Origin: Treponema sp. UBA7570
Lineage (GTDB): Bacteria > Spirochaetota > Spirochaetia > Treponematales > Treponemataceae
DNA: 64,000 nucleotides
Reading direction: 5' to 3'
Assembly (NCBI GenBank): GCA_002477955.1
Contig: DLLE01000052.1
Location: 10,752 to 74,751, forward strand
Within the stretch, counting starts at the first letter, position 1; each line of letters starts with the position of its first letter. The notes below the pieces were generated by a model. It searched no databases. It saw only the letters and a program-made list of their open reading frames with translations, and was not told the DNA's origin. The position numbers and the translations under genes are program-made. Positions 41,426 to 49,559 of the stretch are shown piece after piece.

Positions 41426-42835
41426 ATGGCTATTGAAGGACTTACACCTAAACAGATAGTAGAAAAACTCGACCAGTACATAATTGGCCAGGAAAAAGCA
41501 AAAAGGGCGGTTGCTGTTGCTTTGCGTAACCGTTTGCGCCGGATTCATCTTTCTGAAGATATTCGGGACGAAGTTGCGCCAAAAAATATTCTTATGATTG
41601 GGCCTACAGGTTCTGGAAAAACAGAAATTGCACGTCGGCTTGCAAAACTCGTAAATGCGCCTTTTATAAAGGTTGAAGCGACAAAATACACAGAAGTTGG
41701 CTATGTTGGACGCGATGTTGAATCAATGATTCGTGACCTTATGGCAGTTGGTTTTAATAACGTAAAGGCAGAAATGGAAGAGCAGATGAAAGAATCAAGC
41801 CTTCCGAAAGTTGAAGAAAAGATTCTTGACCTTTTGCTGCCCGGAACAGAAAAAAAACAGAAAACGCCAAAGGATTCCGAATCTATGCAGATGCCGGAAA
41901 ATGCGTTTGTTTTGCCGGAGCAGATTTCTGATGAAAAAACAGAATCGTCTCAGAATTCGACCCGCGAAAAATTCCGCCAGATGCTTCGTGAGGGCAAACT
42001 CGAAGACCGCGAAGTTGAAGTTACAATAAGAAGGCAGCCACGCGGACCGAGCATGGAAATTATTGCCGGTGGAAGCCTTGATGATTTGCAAAGCGGAATG
42101 CAGGATTTGCAGAATATTTTGACAGGCCGGAATTTGAAGAAAAAAATGGTTACTGTTCGCGAAGCGCGCAAGATTTTACAGGCAGAAACATTGGATTCAA
42201 TGATTGATCCTGACAAAGTTGCTGATATTGCAAAGCAGCGTGTGGAACAGAGCGGAATTGTGTTTATTGATGAAATCGACAAAATCGCGGCAAAAAATCA
42301 GAATTCTTCTGGACAGGTAAGCCGCGAAGGCGTTCAGAGAGACATTCTTCCGATTGTTGAAGGCTCAAAAGTGAATACAAAATGGGGCGTTGTAGATACA
42401 ACTCATATTTTGTTTGTTGCCGCAGGAGCCTTTAGCATGAGCGCACCAAGCGATTTGATTCCTGAATTGCAGGGACGTTTTCCTCTTCGCGTTGAACTTG
42501 AAAGCCTTACAAAGAATGAATTTAAGCGCATTTTGCTTGAACCAAAAAATGCTCTTACAAAACAGTATACTGCGCTTTTGGAAACAGAAGGCTTAAAAAT
42601 TGAATTTAGCGACGATGCAATCGACAGAATGAGTTTCCTTGCAGAAGATGTAAACAGCCGAAGCGAAAATATTGGCGCACGCCGTTTGCATACGATTATG
42701 GAAAAAGTTCTGGAAGATGCAAGTTTTTCTGCAGACGAACATTCTGGAGAAACTCTTACAATTGATGCAAAATTTGTTGATGAAAAGCTCCGTGGCGTTG
42801 TTACGGATGTTGATTTGTCGCGCTACATTCTGTAA
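41426..42835 (+). CDS. hslU: ATP-dependent protease ATPase subunit HslU
   Basis: AAA+ unfoldase feeding HslV, 469 residues. Walker A IGPTGSGKTEIARRLA near 60, Walker B GIVFIDEIDKIA near 285, sensor regions and arginine finger region LQGRFPLRVELESL follow. The I-domain between about 110 and 245 is charged, and the C-terminal LRGVVTDVDLSRYIL tail that inserts in HslV is present. ATG at 41426 has AAAGGA upstream; the longer frame from 41399 is not supported. Confidence 0.96.
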   Translation: MAIEGLTPKQIVEKLDQYIIGQEKAKRAVAVALRNRLRRIHLSEDIRDEVAPKNILMIGPTGSGKTEIARRLAKLVNAPFIKVEATKYTEVGYVGRDVESMIRDLMAVGFNNVKAEMEEQMKESSLPKVEEKILDLLLPGTEKKQKTPKDSESMQMPENAFVLPEQISDEKTESSQNSTREKFRQMLREGKLEDREVEVTIRRQPRGPSMEIIAGGSLDDLQSGMQDLQNILTGRNLKKKMVTVREARKILQAETLDSMIDPDKVADIAKQRVEQSGIVFIDEIDKIAAKNQNSSGQVSREGVQRDILPIVEGSKVNTKWGVVDTTHILFVAAGAFSMSAPSDLIPELQGRFPLRVELESLTKNEFKRILLEPKNALTKQYTALLETEGLKIEFSDDAIDRMSFLAEDVNSRSENIGARRLHTIMEKVLEDASFSADEHSGETLTIDAKFVDEKLRGVVTDVDLSRYIL

Positions 42836-42850
42836 AAAAAAATTGAATTT

Positions 42851-42890
42851 GCTGGCGCACGGCCTGCCACTTACATGGCAGGGATATTGC
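42851..42890. repeat. partial family A repeat segment, tandem upstream of copy A1
   Basis: A 32-base segment (42855-42886) containing GCCACTTACATGGCAGGG recurs 95 bases downstream (42950-42981) with one mismatch. It includes the second hairpin of family A and the following GGGATA, but not the junction. It may be a decayed copy or the trace of a local duplication. Confidence 0.65.
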
Positions 42891-42939
42891 GTGCAAGCAC
42901 GCTGCGACTTTTGCTGGCGCAAAACTCGTTGATTATACT

Positions 42940-43085
42940 GTGCGCTTACGCGCACGGCCCGCCACTTACATGGCAGGGATAGTAGGGGCGGCGGAGCCGT
43001 TGGCGGTTGCTTGCAACCGCCAATGTAGCGCGGTTAGCGCGGAACCCCGAATAGCCCGATTTTTGCGCTAGCAAAAAGCCACCCG
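42940..43085. repeat. clover-like structured repeat, family A copy 1
   Basis: In order: hairpin GTGCGC-TTAC-GCGCAC (42940-42955), hairpin GCCA-CTTACA-TGGC (42961-42974), then AGGGATAGTA, and an outer stem GGGG (42985-42988) with CCCC (43045-43048). It encloses CGGC-GGA-GCCG, GGCGGTTGC-TT-GCAACCGCC and CGCG-GTTAG-CGCG. The tail is GAATAGCCCGA and a hairpin TTTTTGC-GCTA-GCAAAAA (43060-43077). Lies between hslU and ilvB, convergent genes; the whole 42836-43095 gap is repeat. Confidence 0.75.
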
Positions 43086-43095
43086 AATTTTTATT

Positions 43096-44862
43096 TTATC
43101 TTATCGAATCAATATTTGCCTTTCCGCCTGGAACAAACGGCAGTACATTTTCTTCGGGATCAACTTTTACAGTGACAATGAACGGTCTGTTTTTTCTGTT
43201 TTGGTCAAAGGCTTTTTTGAACCATTCGCTGTCCGTGTTTGCATTTGTTCCTTCGATTCCAAAACCCTTTGCAATTTGAAGAAAATCTGGCTGTGCTGAA
43301 AAGGTGCTTGCTGAATAATTTTTGTCAAAAAGAAACTTTTGCTGCTGGTAAACCATTCCGAGCGTGTGATTTACAAAAATTATTACCGTTACGGCAAGGT
43401 TGTTTTCGGCCAGAGTTGCAAGTTCCTGAATGTTCATAAGAATTGAGCCGTCGCCGCTTATGCAGATAATTCTTTTTTGCGGGTTTTGAAGCGATGCTCC
43501 GATTGCCGCCGGAAGTCCAAAACCCATTGTTCCGAGGCTTCCTGAAGTTAAAAATGTCCGCGGCTCGTTTACAGGATAGTATTGGGCGGCAAACATTTGG
43601 TGCTGGCCGACATCTGTCGTAACGAGTATGTCTTTTTCGTTGAGTCCGGCGTTTTGCGCAAGAGATGGAAGCTCTGAAATGAATTTTCGCGGATTTGCTG
43701 AATCTTCAAAACCCTCTCTTTTTTGATTTTTGTCCGGGGAACCGCAGTTGAGGGAAAAATTTTCTTTTGAAAGGTTTGCGATTTTTTCTGCCCAAAGCTC
43801 GCGTTCCTGTGCAAATCCTTTGCTGTCCTGATTTTTTAAAATATTTTTGAGCGAATCTGTAATGAGCGGAACTGCGGTTTCTGCTTTGCAGACAAGGCTG
43901 TGTGTTGTCGGGAGAATTTTGTTTATTTCCGCAGCGTCAATGTCGATATGAAGAATTTTTGCAGAAGGACAGAATTTTTTTACGATTCCTGTTGCGCGGT
44001 CGTCAAAGCGTACTCCTGCCGCAAAAACCAGATCGCTTTCGTACATTGCAACATTTGCCGGGTAAGAGCCGTGCATGCCGACCATTCCGGCATTGTCCGA
44101 ATCTGTTTTTGGAATTGCTCCCAAAGCCATGAGCGAAGTTACAACGGGCAAACGGTAATTTTTTTTGAATTCCCTCAATGCTTTTGCTGCTGCTGGAGAA
44201 TTGCAGCCACCGCCAATGTACAAAACCGGTTTTTTTGCTTGCGCAAGCTCTAATGCCATTTTTTCTACGATATTTTGAATTTTTCCTTTTTTTGTATGAA
44301 AGCGCACATTTTCTTCTTTTATGCAAAAATCTTCGTAATCAGGAAAACTTTCTACTTCGCACTGGGCAAGCTGAACGTCGCGCGGAATGTCAATTAAAAC
44401 AGGACCCGGACGGCCTTCCTGGGCAATTGCAAAGGCCTGTGGAATTGCCGTCAAAAGTTCTTCTGGATTTTTTACTGCGATTGAATGTTTTGTGATTGGA
44501 AACGAAAGTCCGAAAGTGTCGGCTTCTTGAAACGCATCTGTTCCGATAAGATATGTGTTTACCTGACCGGTTATGGCAACCAGAGGAATCGAGTCGCTTC
44601 TTGCGTCTGCAATTGCCGTCAAAAGGTTCATTGCTCCTGGACCGCTTGTTGCCAGACAGACCGCCGCTTTTCCAGATGTGCGTGCCATTCCTTGCGCTAT
44701 AAAGCCTGCCGCCTGTTCCTGTCGCACTAGAATATGCCGGATTGAACTTTTATTGAGTTCATCGTACAAAGGCAGGATTGAACCGCCTGGAATCCCAGAA
44801 ACAGTCTTAATGCCCTGTTTTTCGAGCATTTTTACAACGATTTGCGCGCCAGTCAACTTCAT
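43096..44862 (-). CDS. ilvB: acetolactate synthase large (catalytic) subunit
   Basis: Thiamine diphosphate enzyme, first common step of valine, leucine and isoleucine synthesis. 588 residues with three domains: the catalytic glutamate in VRQEQAAGFIAQGMARTSG near 48, the central domain with FAD-region AGVRFDDRATG, and the ThDP motif ISGDGSILMNIQELATL near 440. The ATG at 44862 has GGAG five to eight bases before it; the TTG at 44874 would overlap that site. The regulatory subunit ilvN is not adjacent: downstream is a repeat then hslU. Controlled by the leader-peptide attenuator just upstream. Confidence 0.94.
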   Translation of the reverse strand: MKLTGAQIVVKMLEKQGIKTVSGIPGGSILPLYDELNKSSIRHILVRQEQAAGFIAQGMARTSGKAAVCLATSGPGAMNLLTAIADARSDSIPLVAITGQVNTYLIGTDAFQEADTFGLSFPITKHSIAVKNPEELLTAIPQAFAIAQEGRPGPVLIDIPRDVQLAQCEVESFPDYEDFCIKEENVRFHTKKGKIQNIVEKMALELAQAKKPVLYIGGGCNSPAAAKALREFKKNYRLPVVTSLMALGAIPKTDSDNAGMVGMHGSYPANVAMYESDLVFAAGVRFDDRATGIVKKFCPSAKILHIDIDAAEINKILPTTHSLVCKAETAVPLITDSLKNILKNQDSKGFAQERELWAEKIANLSKENFSLNCGSPDKNQKREGFEDSANPRKFISELPSLAQNAGLNEKDILVTTDVGQHQMFAAQYYPVNEPRTFLTSGSLGTMGFGLPAAIGASLQNPQKRIICISGDGSILMNIQELATLAENNLAVTVIIFVNHTLGMVYQQQKFLFDKNYSASTFSAQPDFLQIAKGFGIEGTNANTDSEWFKKAFDQNRKNRPFIVTVKVDPEENVLPFVPGGKANIDSIR

Positions 44863-44886
44863 ATTATTCTCCAAAAAAAATAAAAA

Positions 44887-44915
44887 GGCTCTCAGGAAAC
44901 TAGTTCCGGAGAGCC
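44887..44915 (-). terminator. attenuator terminator upstream of ilvB
   Basis: On the minus strand, GGCTCTCCGGAA, a 5-nt loop and TTCCTGAGAGCC (one mismatch), followed by T5 and a T-rich tract. CCGGAAAG upstream (44961-44968) can pair with CTCTCCGG of the terminator arm (44906-44913), seven of eight positions, forming an antiterminator. The same CCGGAAAG can instead pair with TTTCC in the leader peptide (44975-44979). Confidence 0.9.
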
Positions 44916-44968
44916 TGTGATTTACGCTTTAAATTTATCAAACAAAAATAAAAGCAACGACTTTCCGG

Positions 44969-45025
44969 CTAGATGGAAACCACCACGAGAAGGACGCTGA
45001 CTTTTACAAGGTTTGAATTAAACAT
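44969..45025 (-). CDS. ilvL: valine/leucine/isoleucine leader peptide of the ilvB attenuator
   Basis: An 18-codon frame plus stop encoding MFNSNLVKVSVLLVVVSI: six valine, three leucine and one isoleucine, including the run of codons CTT CTC GTG GTG GTT. It is set between a promoter and the terminator ahead of ilvB. The TTTCC in its last codons is segment 1: a ribosome stalled in the valine run would cover it, free CCGGAAAG and allow antitermination. No ribosome binding site is present; the -10 box lies seven bases upstream. Function is inferred from arrangement and composition. Confidence 0.87.
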   Translation of the reverse strand: MFNSNLVKVSVLLVVVSI

Positions 45026-45032
45026 ATTTCAG

Positions 45033-45061
45033 ATTATGTAACCTCAAAAACGTTTTGTCAA
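45033..45061 (-). promoter_or_regulatory. ilvB promoter
   Basis: On the minus strand, TTGACA (45056-45061) and CATAAT (45033-45038) with a 17-bp spacer. The leader peptide ATG is seven bases after the -10 box, almost exactly where transcription should start, as in leuA, whose -10 is also CATAAT. Confidence 0.82.
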
Positions 45062-45135
45062 GAATATGTAAGAAAAATGTATTTTCAAGAAAAAAACTAT
45101 CAAAAATAAACATTTGTGGACAGTTTATAAAAAAA

Positions 45136-45159
45136 GCCCGGCTAAAGACTTAGCCGGGC
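45136..45159 (-). terminator. terminator of the 656-residue lipoprotein gene
   Basis: A perfect 10-bp stem GCCCGGCTAA / TTAGCCGGGC with a 4-nt loop, followed on the minus strand by seven T. It lies 18 bases after the lipoprotein stop codon. Confidence 0.93.
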
Positions 45160-45176
45160 CGGGATAAACTAAAATC

Positions 45177-47147
45177 TTATCTTGTAATTGTTGTTATTAT
45201 TGAATAAGAAACCGTAGTTGTGCCGTAATGAGCGGTGAACATTACCTGATAGATTCCTGCAGGAAGATCTGAAAGTGACATTGTAAAGTCTGTTTCTGCG
45301 CCTACTTTATCCGCGGATAATGCCTCAAAAATTGTTCCGCCTCTTGTTACAGTAAAGTTTACTTTGTCATAAGCAAAATTTTCGATTTTGTTGCCTTCCG
45401 CATCTTTTACATCTCCTGGAGTGAACGTCCATTTTGCTTCTGTCTGAGTTGTAGCTTCAATTTCTGCTGTTTTTCCAGTGATCGTTCCTGTGTCTACCGT
45501 AATCCAGCCGTCTTGAATTTCAAGGCTTTGTTTGTCGAAGATTGCCACACTTGCGTCTGTTGCGAACATTGCGTAAAGATCCAAGTTTTTGTAGCCTTTA
45601 TACGCTTCTGGTGCTGTTCCAGGTTCGTTGTATCTGCTTGCAGTTTCGCTTGTTGCGTCTTTGCTCCAGTAAGACCAGGTATATGTGTTTTTCTTGATGA
45701 TTGGAGTTCCGTCTGCTTTTATGATTTCGGTTCCAGTTGTAGAATCTTCGCAGTGATAGCTTACTCTGTCCGCTGTGCTGCCGCCAGTGCCGCCTTCTGC
45801 CGCTGTTTCGTCATCGAAGTAAGTGCCTCCGTTCATAAAATATGTGAGCCTGTAGCGGTTGATTGTATTTCCAGTAAATGCTTTAGTTTCTGTCGGTTCT
45901 GCTGGTGCTGTCGTAAGGTCAACAAGCTTCCAAGCGGATTTTCCTGCGTCGTTTACTGCGCGGATTCTTGCAAAATAGCGTTTTCCAAGTTCAAGGCGGA
46001 GCTGAGCCTTTGTGTTTCCAGAAAGAAGAGAGCCGCCTTCGTAGTTTGCTTCTGTGCTCAATTTGCTGCCATAAGTTACAGATTTTCCGTCTGCTAAAGC
46101 TGTTGTCCATTCATCGTCAGTGGTTGGATGAGTAACTGCTGTGTCCGCATCGTTAAATTCAAGAACTTCGATTTCAAAATTGTTTTCGTTTTTAGAACCA
46201 CGTTCCCATTCAAATGCTGTAGTGTACCAGCCGGAGAACTTGTCCTCGCTGTTTTCCACATAGCCTGCTTTAAATGCTGTCGGAGCTTCTGGCGCAGTTC
46301 CGATTATGTTTGGAATACCAACTGCATTTTCTACTGTTTTTCCAGGAAGAACAACAAGAACGTCGCTCCAGTAGAACTTTTTATTTGAGCCTGTTTTTTC
46401 AAAAGTCACTTTGAAAAGATAAGTTCCAGGGGCAAAAGAAGCAATTGCGTAATCTACGGCATGTGCCTCGTCAATTGAAGCGTCTGTAAAAGTAACATCT
46501 TTTTCTGTCGGGGTGGCGTCTGCTCCGGCGTCCGCTCCTGTTGTAAGAAGATAGATTCCGGCTTTTGCAGTGAATCCTGCTGGAAGTTTCCAACCGTCAG
46601 TGTAAAGCTTCATTGCGATTTGTGCCTCTTTTGTAAGACCGTCTGGAGAAAGTGTAAATTTTGCCGTGTCGCCGTTGAGCATATCCATTGACGAATAGCC
46701 GATAAGAACCGCATTGTCTTTAAGAGTTGCTTCAGTCGGGGCTGCATCTCCATTAGCTACTGCGACAAGTGTAAATTCCCATACAGCGCTGTTTGCCGGA
46801 ATATTTATTGTTCCGACAGTCTTTGAAGCAGTGCCTCCTGCAGCATCTGTATTTCCATTAAAATCCACTTTTTCAGGTCCAAAAGTTCCTCCAGATGTAT
46901 TTGTACCGTAAAGGTAAAAATCTACTCCGTCAGAATCAAAAGAATCCGGGATAATTGTACGGCTTGCGCGGTTTGCGCTTTTAGAAGCCTGAGTTACGAC
47001 TTCGTCGTAGTTTGTAACTTCAATGTTCAGAGTGTTTTTGTTTTCTGAATTTGAACTTACGTTTGCATCGGTGAGATTTGAGCACGAGGCAAAAATCATT
47101 GCGGCACTGATTGCAAAGAATGCAAAAATGCTTTTTCTGTTTTTCAT
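45177..47147 (-). CDS. large surface lipoprotein with InlB-type B repeat
   Basis: A 656-residue lipoprotein; signal sequence with MIFASC lipobox (cysteine about 21). Threonine-, alanine- and glycine-rich with beta-sandwich-like segments. Residues about 470-560 (YRLTYFMNGGTYFDD to YKNLDLYAMF) look like an InlB-type B repeat (Listeria-Bacteroides repeat) that may bind carbohydrate or protein. A fibronectin type III-like region (about 300-425) precedes it. Good AGGAGG before the ATG and a strong terminator behind. Function probably adhesion or surface exposure, inferred. The adjacent repeat A2 lies upstream. Confidence 0.7.
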   Translation of the reverse strand: MKNRKSIFAFFAISAAMIFASCSNLTDANVSSNSENKNTLNIEVTNYDEVVTQASKSANRASRTIIPDSFDSDGVDFYLYGTNTSGGTFGPEKVDFNGNTDAAGGTASKTVGTINIPANSAVWEFTLVAVANGDAAPTEATLKDNAVLIGYSSMDMLNGDTAKFTLSPDGLTKEAQIAMKLYTDGWKLPAGFTAKAGIYLLTTGADAGADATPTEKDVTFTDASIDEAHAVDYAIASFAPGTYLFKVTFEKTGSNKKFYWSDVLVVLPGKTVENAVGIPNIIGTAPEAPTAFKAGYVENSEDKFSGWYTTAFEWERGSKNENNFEIEVLEFNDADTAVTHPTTDDEWTTALADGKSVTYGSKLSTEANYEGGSLLSGNTKAQLRLELGKRYFARIRAVNDAGKSAWKLVDLTTAPAEPTETKAFTGNTINRYRLTYFMNGGTYFDDETAAEGGTGGSTADRVSYHCEDSTTGTEIIKADGTPIIKKNTYTWSYWSKDATSETASRYNEPGTAPEAYKGYKNLDLYAMFATDASVAIFDKQSLEIQDGWITVDTGTITGKTAEIEATTQTEAKWTFTPGDVKDAEGNKIENFAYDKVNFTVTRGGTIFEALSADKVGAETDFTMSLSDLPAGIYQVMFTAHYGTTTVSYSIITTITR

Positions 47148-47192
47148 AACATCCTCCTATAAAAGAACAGTTAATTTTTGTTAGTTTTAATT

Positions 47193-47308
47193 GTGCGCAA
47201 GGCGCACAAGCCGCCTGTTTTGCGGCAGGGGTAGTAGGGGCGGCGGAGCCGTTCGCTTGCGAATGAAACCCCGGATAACCCGGTTTTTGCCATGCAAAAA
47301 GCCGCCCG
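47193..47308. repeat. clover-like structured repeat, family A copy 2
   Basis: Same orientation as A1 and the same order. Hairpin GTGCGC-AAG-GCGCAC (47193-47207), hairpin GCCGC-CTGTTTT-GCGGC (47210-47226), AGGGGTAGTA, outer stem GGGG (47237-47240) with CCCC (47269-47272), enclosing CGGC-GGA-GCCG and TTCGC-TT-GCGAA. The tail is GGATAACCCGG and TTTTTGC-CAT-GCAAAAA (47284-47300). Compared with A1, the hairpins keep pairing though their bases and lengths changed, and the third inner hairpin is absent. Confidence 0.75.
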
Positions 47309-47334
47309 ATAAACTTTGCTCCGTTTTTTGGGGG

Positions 47335-47898
47335 CTAGTTCATAAAGTAAATGATTACTATGCAGTCGTCTGTGTAGCTGTTTTCCTCCTTGTCTGTTAC
47401 TGTAAGCGCAAGTTTATAAGTGCCGGTCTTTAAGTTTGAAGATGGCACGTACAGCGAAAAGGCCCTCGTTGTCATTGAAGAGCCGTTTGCAAGGTTACAG
47501 ATTATGTTTTTTTCGATGGTTGTTTTTACGGCCGTTCCCATCTGGCCTGTCGCCGTCACTTCCTCGACTTTTGTGATTTTCCATTGATATGAGGCGCATC
47601 TTGGAGGCGCGTAAAGGCTTAGTGTTCCGTCGCAGCGCAGAAAATATTTTGGAGAAAGCATATTTTTTTCGTTAAAGCCTGGTTCTCCCGGCGCGATTCC
47701 TGAAGTTTTTTCTGAAGTTGAATCTGTGCTTGTAAAATTTGTGTTGTAATTGTCTAAAACGTCGTCAATCGAAGTTTTGCAGCTGTTTAAAGCGCCCAGC
47801 AAAAAAACTGTAATAAAGGTGAATAAAATTTTTTTGAGAAAATCAAATTGTTCAGAAAAGGCAGACTGTGTCTTTAAGACTGGAGTTTTCCGGTTCAT
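47335..47898 (-). CDS. putative lipoprotein with PKD-like domain
   Basis: A 187-residue exported protein; hydrophobic stretch then ALNSC at about residue 38 (lipobox-like). The second half resembles a PKD or Ig-like beta-sandwich (CASYQWKITKVEE, SLYVPSSNLKTGTYKLALTVTD). The ATG at 47898 overlaps the preceding gene's stop codon by 4 bases and has a GGAG site. Its partner is presumably the WD40/beta-barrel protein. Function unknown. Confidence 0.65.
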   Translation of the reverse strand: MNRKTPVLKTQSAFSEQFDFLKKILFTFITVFLLGALNSCKTSIDDVLDNYNTNFTSTDSTSEKTSGIAPGEPGFNEKNMLSPKYFLRCDGTLSLYAPPRCASYQWKITKVEEVTATGQMGTAVKTTIEKNIICNLANGSSMTTRAFSLYVPSSNLKTGTYKLALTVTDKEENSYTDDCIVIIYFMN

Positions 47899-49529
47899 TT
47901 TTTTTCTCCGATTTTAAAATTTGCGCCAAGTTCTGTGCTTATCATAATTTTTTGGACAGAATTCCATTGGGCCGCGACATTTAGCGAAAAATATTTCCAG
48001 TTTATTCCGAGTTTTGTTCCAAAATTGAGCGAAATGAACGGTTTTGAGGCTGCGGATTCCGCGCCAAAATTCCTGTTCCAAAGAAGGCAGACTCCGGTTC
48101 CTGCAAAAATCTCCGCGCTAAATCCAATCTCGTTGTTTACAAAAGGCATTACAAAAATTCCGAACGGCGCGCACAAATCAAGCCCTGCAAGAACTGGGGA
48201 ATCCATGCTGCTGTTGTTTTTTGTGTATTTGTAAGGATAGTTTGATTTTGGAAAACCGATGTACGGGCTTACATAAATTCCTGTGTAAAAAGGCGGCAAA
48301 AGGTCGTATGTTAAAAATGCAGATGAAAATCCTGCCGACAGATTGTATGGAGAAGGCGCGGAACGCAGGTTTAAAGAAACGCACAGATATTTTTCGTGGC
48401 GGGTTTTAAAAGTGCCGTTTGTAATACCCCAGCCGCGTAAAGAGGAGCCTGTTCCGCTATTTGATTCGCCGTAATTTTCCGCGCTTCTAAACTTTTTTGG
48501 AGGCTTTTGTCCTGGAGATAAAAGCACGTCTTTTACAAAAAATTCAAAAATCGAGCCGCTTTCGTAGCCGATAAGAATCCTTGAGTTGTCCGGATTAAAT
48601 TCAAAATCTGTAAGGGCCGAAAAATCGCACGAAGGAATGTAGCCGAGCCATTTTTCTTTTGACAGATCATAGAGCTCTATTTCGTCATTTTCCGTCACGA
48701 TTGCAATTTTGTTTTCCTTATTGAGAGGTTTTATTCCTTTTATTTTGTGAAGAGTGTCGATTGAAAGGAGCTTTTCGCCTTCGAGGCTGTAAATGCAAAA
48801 ACTTGTTTCGTTTTCTGGCGCTATTATTGAACTGTTGTCTGCCAAAAATTGAACAGGAATTTCTGTCTGCGTGTAAATTTCTGTCAATTTAAGAATTTCT
48901 GACTGGGAATTGCAGTTCCAGATTATCGCCGTTCCGTCTTTTGATGTGCTTGCAAGAAAATTTTCGTTTTTGCTAAAATTCAGACTGTAGATTTCTGAAT
49001 CGTGGCCTTTTAGTTCTTTAAAAATCGCGTCTTTTGTAAAGCGCAGCTTAAAAAATAGCTTGATTGAATTGTCGTCGGATGCGACTGCCACATAGTCCGA
49101 ATTTTTGCTGAAAGTGACGGCTCTAATTTCGTTTTCGTTTTTGCAGTCAAGCTTAAAATAAGGCTCTTTATTGAATTTGAGAAATCTGTCTTCGCTATTT
49201 TCTGTATTCCAGACAGAAAAATAGCCGTCCTTTGTAATTGCCAGAAGAATTTGGTGTTTTCCTTCGGCCGAAAACATTATTTTGTCGATGTTTTTAATGT
49301 TTAGAGTGTCTGAAAGTTCGTAGGTCGAGCAGCTGCGCAAAAAAACGGTATTTTCTTCTGTAAAGGCAAAAAACTCATCGTCTTTGCTATAGGCAAGGTT
49401 TGTTACTGGAAAAGGAGTCTTTACGACTTGAGAAAAAATCGGAAATGTAAAAAACAATGAAATTAACAGGAAGAAAATGTTAATTTTTGCTGAATAAAGT
49501 AACTCTCTCAAAAAAAATGCTCCCGTCAT
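47895..49529 (-). CDS. WD40-repeat protein with C-terminal outer-membrane-like region
   Basis: A precursor of about 544 residues. A hydrophobic N-terminus (about 16-36, ending FSQ) is followed by WD40-like blades from about 40 to 340, such as GHDSEIYSLNFSKNENFLAS and KDGTAIIWNC. From about 365 to the end the sequence is rich in aromatic-alternating strands (FSAFLTYDLLPPF, GLDLCAPFGIFVM, EIFAGTGVCLLW, LNFGTKLGINWKYFSLNVAAQW), which looks like an outer membrane beta-barrel or barrel-like domain. Start uncertain: ATG at 49529 or GTG at 49532, both too close to the GGAGGG. A 15-C tract in its leader suggests phase variation. Confidence 0.65.
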   Translation of the reverse strand: MTGAFFLRELLYSAKINIFFLLISLFFTFPIFSQVVKTPFPVTNLAYSKDDEFFAFTEENTVFLRSCSTYELSDTLNIKNIDKIMFSAEGKHQILLAITKDGYFSVWNTENSEDRFLKFNKEPYFKLDCKNENEIRAVTFSKNSDYVAVASDDNSIKLFFKLRFTKDAIFKELKGHDSEIYSLNFSKNENFLASTSKDGTAIIWNCNSQSEILKLTEIYTQTEIPVQFLADNSSIIAPENETSFCIYSLEGEKLLSIDTLHKIKGIKPLNKENKIAIVTENDEIELYDLSKEKWLGYIPSCDFSALTDFEFNPDNSRILIGYESGSIFEFFVKDVLLSPGQKPPKKFRSAENYGESNSGTGSSLRGWGITNGTFKTRHEKYLCVSLNLRSAPSPYNLSAGFSSAFLTYDLLPPFYTGIYVSPYIGFPKSNYPYKYTKNNSSMDSPVLAGLDLCAPFGIFVMPFVNNEIGFSAEIFAGTGVCLLWNRNFGAESAASKPFISLNFGTKLGINWKYFSLNVAAQWNSVQKIMISTELGANFKIGEKK

Positions 49530-49559
49530 CACCCTCCGAATGTTGCTGTTTTAAAAATC

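Noticed and set aside
45513..46097. 194-codon plus-strand frame opposite the large lipoprotein
   Set aside because: Cysteine- and phenylalanine-rich antisense product without start signals; explained by the repeated composition of the lipoprotein gene.
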